Below, in pieces: positions 7,239 through 8,910 of a DNA stretch of 8,910 nucleotides; the stretch's first letter is position 1, and each line of letters starts with the position of its first letter. The notes beneath the pieces were generated by a model that searched no databases, was not told the DNA's origin, and saw nothing but the letters and a program-made list of their open reading frames with translations. The position numbers and the translations under genes were made by a program. The DNA is from Propionibacteriaceae bacterium (GTDB lineage: Bacteria > Actinomycetota > Actinomycetes > Propionibacteriales > Propionibacteriaceae): positions 1 to 8,910 of the forward strand of contig JAIRXX010000008.1 of NCBI GenBank assembly GCA_031268065.1. Direction: 5' to 3'.

Positions 7239-8910
7239 ATGGTGAATAAGCAAATACCTTGGTGGTCATACTTGCTGTGGCTGTTGACTGGAATGGTCGC
7301 GGGCTGGGCTGTTTTGGAGTTCTCCGGTTGGGGTCTGACGATTGCGGGTTGGTACACAGCGGTCATTCCTGTGGTGCTCGTTGTGGCATTGTTGCTGCTG
7401 AAGAACACCCGCAACCATTCGGTCTTGGCCCTGATCGCCGGTCTTTCGTCATTTCCCATCGCCTTGGCTGTGCGGACCTCTGGTTCCAGCGATGGCTTGC
7501 TTTGCCGCGCTTTCGGTTCCCCCGACTGCCGCCATCTGGACGGCCCCTGGTCATTTTGGATCACTGCGGCGGTGCTGCTGGTCGTGGCTGGATTGGCGCT
7601 GTTCATCACCCGTCCGGGCAAGGCTGCCGAGGAGCAGCCCGCACCAGCCCTGGCTGAACCGGCTGAGGGCCTGGCAGAGGCTTCGGAAGCGGCGCTAGCC
7701 GAGCCGTCTCCCACCGCGTCCGCCCCGATTGAGTCCACCGCGCCCGCCCAGGCTGAGTCAGCGCCAGCCGCCGTTGGCGACAACGCCTTGGCACAGCCGA
7801 TTCCGCCCGAACCGCGCGTCATGCCCGAGCCGCGCGTCATGCCCGAGCCGCGAACTGTGCCCGAGTCACTGTTTGCGCCGGAGCCGGTGGCCGATCCAAC
7901 GCCGGTGGCCCCAGCCGTTCCTACGCCAGCCGCCTCGATCCTGCCAACCCCAGCGGTGCCGACCGTGCCAACCCCAGCTGCCCCAGCCGTGCCAACGCCA
8001 GTGGCCGAGCCAGCGGTATCCGACAGCCCGGAGCCAGTTCCGTTTGCCCCGTCCAGATTCGCCCCGCTCGCCTTTGAGCCGGTGGAATTTGAGCCGGTTG
8101 AATTCCAGGACTTTGTCCGTCCAGAACCAACCCCAGCCGCCCCACCCCCGAGCATCGCCTTGCCCGAGCCGACTCCCGCCTTGCCCGAGCCGACCCCGGC
8201 ACCCATTCTTCCCGAGCCGACCCCGGCCCTCGCTATGGCTGAGCCAACTCCGGTCCCCGTTATGGCTGAGCCGACCCCGGTCCCCGCTATGGCTGAGCCT
8301 GGCACTGCCGTTCCAACCCCGGTTCCCGACTTCGCTCCGGCTAGTGCCGAGGTGCCAGCGCCACCGGAGCCGGTTGCGCCCCCCCGGCCCAAGCCTTCGG
8401 GCCGGGGCAAACGTCCGGGCGAATTCGTCCGCCCGGTTGCGGGAGAACCAGCGCCGCCGCAAGCAGAAGCAGAGCCAGCGCAACTTGAGCTGGCGGCGGA
8501 ACCTGCCGCCCCACCAGCTATCGACCCTGCCCAGCCGGTTTTGGCCGACGCCGATCCGCTGGCCGCTTTCAACCTGCCCCCGCTGGCTGACGCCCCACCG
8601 GCCCCGCCGCCGATCAGGGATTATCCGATGCCGGAAATCTCAACCGACTCCGGCTCGGCAATGGATTTGGTCAGCTCAATCTTCGGTCCGGCGACTACGG
8701 CACGCACCCCGGTAGACAGCGCTCCGCGTACCGTCGATGACGGGGCCTCCGAATTGGAACGGGAATTGGCGCGGATGCGGCAAATAGTCGCCAATTCCGG
8801 CCAAGAGGTTTCCAAGGCGCCGCAGCCAGCAGCGCCGAAAGAATACGACAGCCTGACGGAGATAGAGGAGAATCTGGCAAAGATGCGCAACATGCTCAAT
8901 CTCGGCCCAG
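7239..8910 (+). CDS. Four-helix membrane protein with long Pro/Ala/Glu-rich cytoplasmic tail (3' partial)
   Basis: The frame is open from ATG 7239 to the right edge (557 codons), so the C-terminus is missing. GGAGAGGAG (7226-7234) precedes it; GTG 7242 is an almost equal start. Four membrane helices lie at about residues 8-28, 32-54, 61-78 and 104-124. The KNTRNH loop and RPGK after helix 4 predict a cytoplasmic N-terminus and tail, with an outside loop (79-103) holding Cys89 and Cys97 that could pair. Residues 129-384 contain no Lys and are rich in Pro, Ala and Glu, with PEPRVM, VPTPA and [LM][PA]EPTP repeats. A basic patch RPKPSGRGKRPG follows near 383-394. Near the visible end, ELERELARMRQIV (505-517) and EIEENLAKMRNML (541-553) look like two copies of one charged helix. 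I recognise no family. A membrane-tethered scaffold is one possible reading. The frame shows GC-rich third positions and a plausible protein, whereas other frames give low-complexity products. Confidence 0.82.
   Translation, partial: MVNKQIPWWSYLLWLLTGMVAGWAVLEFSGWGLTIAGWYTAVIPVVLVVALLLLKNTRNHSVLALIAGLSSFPIALAVRTSGSSDGLLCRAFGSPDCRHLDGPWSFWITAAVLLVVAGLALFITRPGKAAEEQPAPALAEPAEGLAEASEAALAEPSPTASAPIESTAPAQAESAPAAVGDNALAQPIPPEPRVMPEPRVMPEPRTVPESLFAPEPVADPTPVAPAVPTPAASILPTPAVPTVPTPAAPAVPTPVAEPAVSDSPEPVPFAPSRFAPLAFEPVEFEPVEFQDFVRPEPTPAAPPPSIALPEPTPALPEPTPAPILPEPTPALAMAEPTPVPVMAEPTPVPAMAEPGTAVPTPVPDFAPASAEVPAPPEPVAPPRPKPSGRGKRPGEFVRPVAGEPAPPQAEAEPAQLELAAEPAAPPAIDPAQPVLADADPLAAFNLPPLADAPPAPPPIRDYPMPEISTDSGSAMDLVSSIFGPATTARTPVDSAPRTVDDGASELERELARMRQIVANSGQEVSKAPQPAAPKEYDSLTEIEENLAKMRNMLNLGP
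7806..7859 (+). repeat. Three 18-bp in-frame tandem units (PEPRVM)
   Basis: Units at 7806-7823, 7824-7841 and 7842-7859 share cccga[ag]ccgcg. The first two differ by one base; the third has diverged at its end (RTV for RVM). They encode PEPRVM-PEPRVM-PEPRTV in the tail of the membrane protein. Replication slippage in multiples of 18 would keep the frame. Confidence 0.85.
8160..8300 (+). repeat. Six [LM][PA]EPTP repeats with 21- to 27-bp period
   Basis: Units begin at 8160, 8181, 8208, 8235, 8262 and 8289. The first two are 21 bases (LPEPTPA) and the rest 27 bases (nine codons, e.g. MAEPTPVPV). The sixth is degenerate (MAEPGTAV). Units 4 and 5 are almost identical in DNA, suggesting recent duplication. 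All changes keep the reading frame and the Pro-Glu-Pro character. Confidence 0.85.

Noticed and set aside
7211..8572. A 453-codon open frame on the minus strand, rich in Gly, Ser and Ala
   Set aside because: It is the antisense shadow of the Pro/Ala/Glu-rich coding frame. Its product is low-complexity with a GSGVGSGK pattern expected from reversed CCG/GCC/GAG codons, and the plus-strand frame has a ribosome binding site and membrane helices.
7729..8715. A 328-codon plus-strand frame rich in Pro, Arg and Ser
   Set aside because: It overlaps the 7239-8910 gene in another frame, starts inside it without a binding site, and its composition follows from a frame shift of the same repeats.

Overview
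The window is a high-GC chromosomal segment, best read as from the Actinomycetota. The evidence is a short-form adenylate kinase, the gene order secY-adk-map, hairpins without U-tracts, frequent GTG/TTG starts, and secreted proteins built from YQWYRSG-type Ig-like modules. I cannot place it below phylum with confidence. All supported genes are on the + strand, and there is no sign of phage, plasmid, transposon, CRISPR or RNA genes.

Region 1 (1-3220) is a cell-surface pair. The first gene is cut by the left edge. It carries the end of a CAP/SCP-like domain followed by five Ig-like modules. The second gene encodes a signal peptide plus three very similar lysine-rich modules and nothing else. 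A long perfect hairpin closes the region. The shared module suggests duplication or recombination between neighbours.

Region 2 (3221-7131) is the housekeeping core. A small two-helix membrane protein of unknown function precedes secY (Sec translocon channel). secY overlaps adk (adenylate kinase) by ATGA, and map (methionine aminopeptidase) starts 2 nt after adk. An RDD-family membrane protein follows map. In many actinobacteria secY follows rplO and map is followed by infA-rpmJ-rpsM; neither flank is ribosomal here, so this secY-adk-map block appears detached from its usual ribosomal-protein context. A GC-rich hairpin follows the RDD gene.

Region 3 (7132-8910) holds the start of a large gene that runs off the right edge. 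It encodes four predicted membrane helices and a very long Pro/Ala/Glu-rich cytoplasmic tail with internal tandem repeats. The tail ends, as far as visible, in two copies of a charged helical motif. I recognise no family, and it is the least explained part of the window. Long reading frames on other frames and on the opposite strand here are shadows of its Pro/Ala codon composition.

Overall, the core serves protein export and nascent-protein maturation (SecY, Map) and nucleotide balance (Adk), while the flanks encode envelope proteins, some of which would be exported through SecY. I see no clear evidence of a new multi-gene system. The most novel item is the proline-rich membrane protein.
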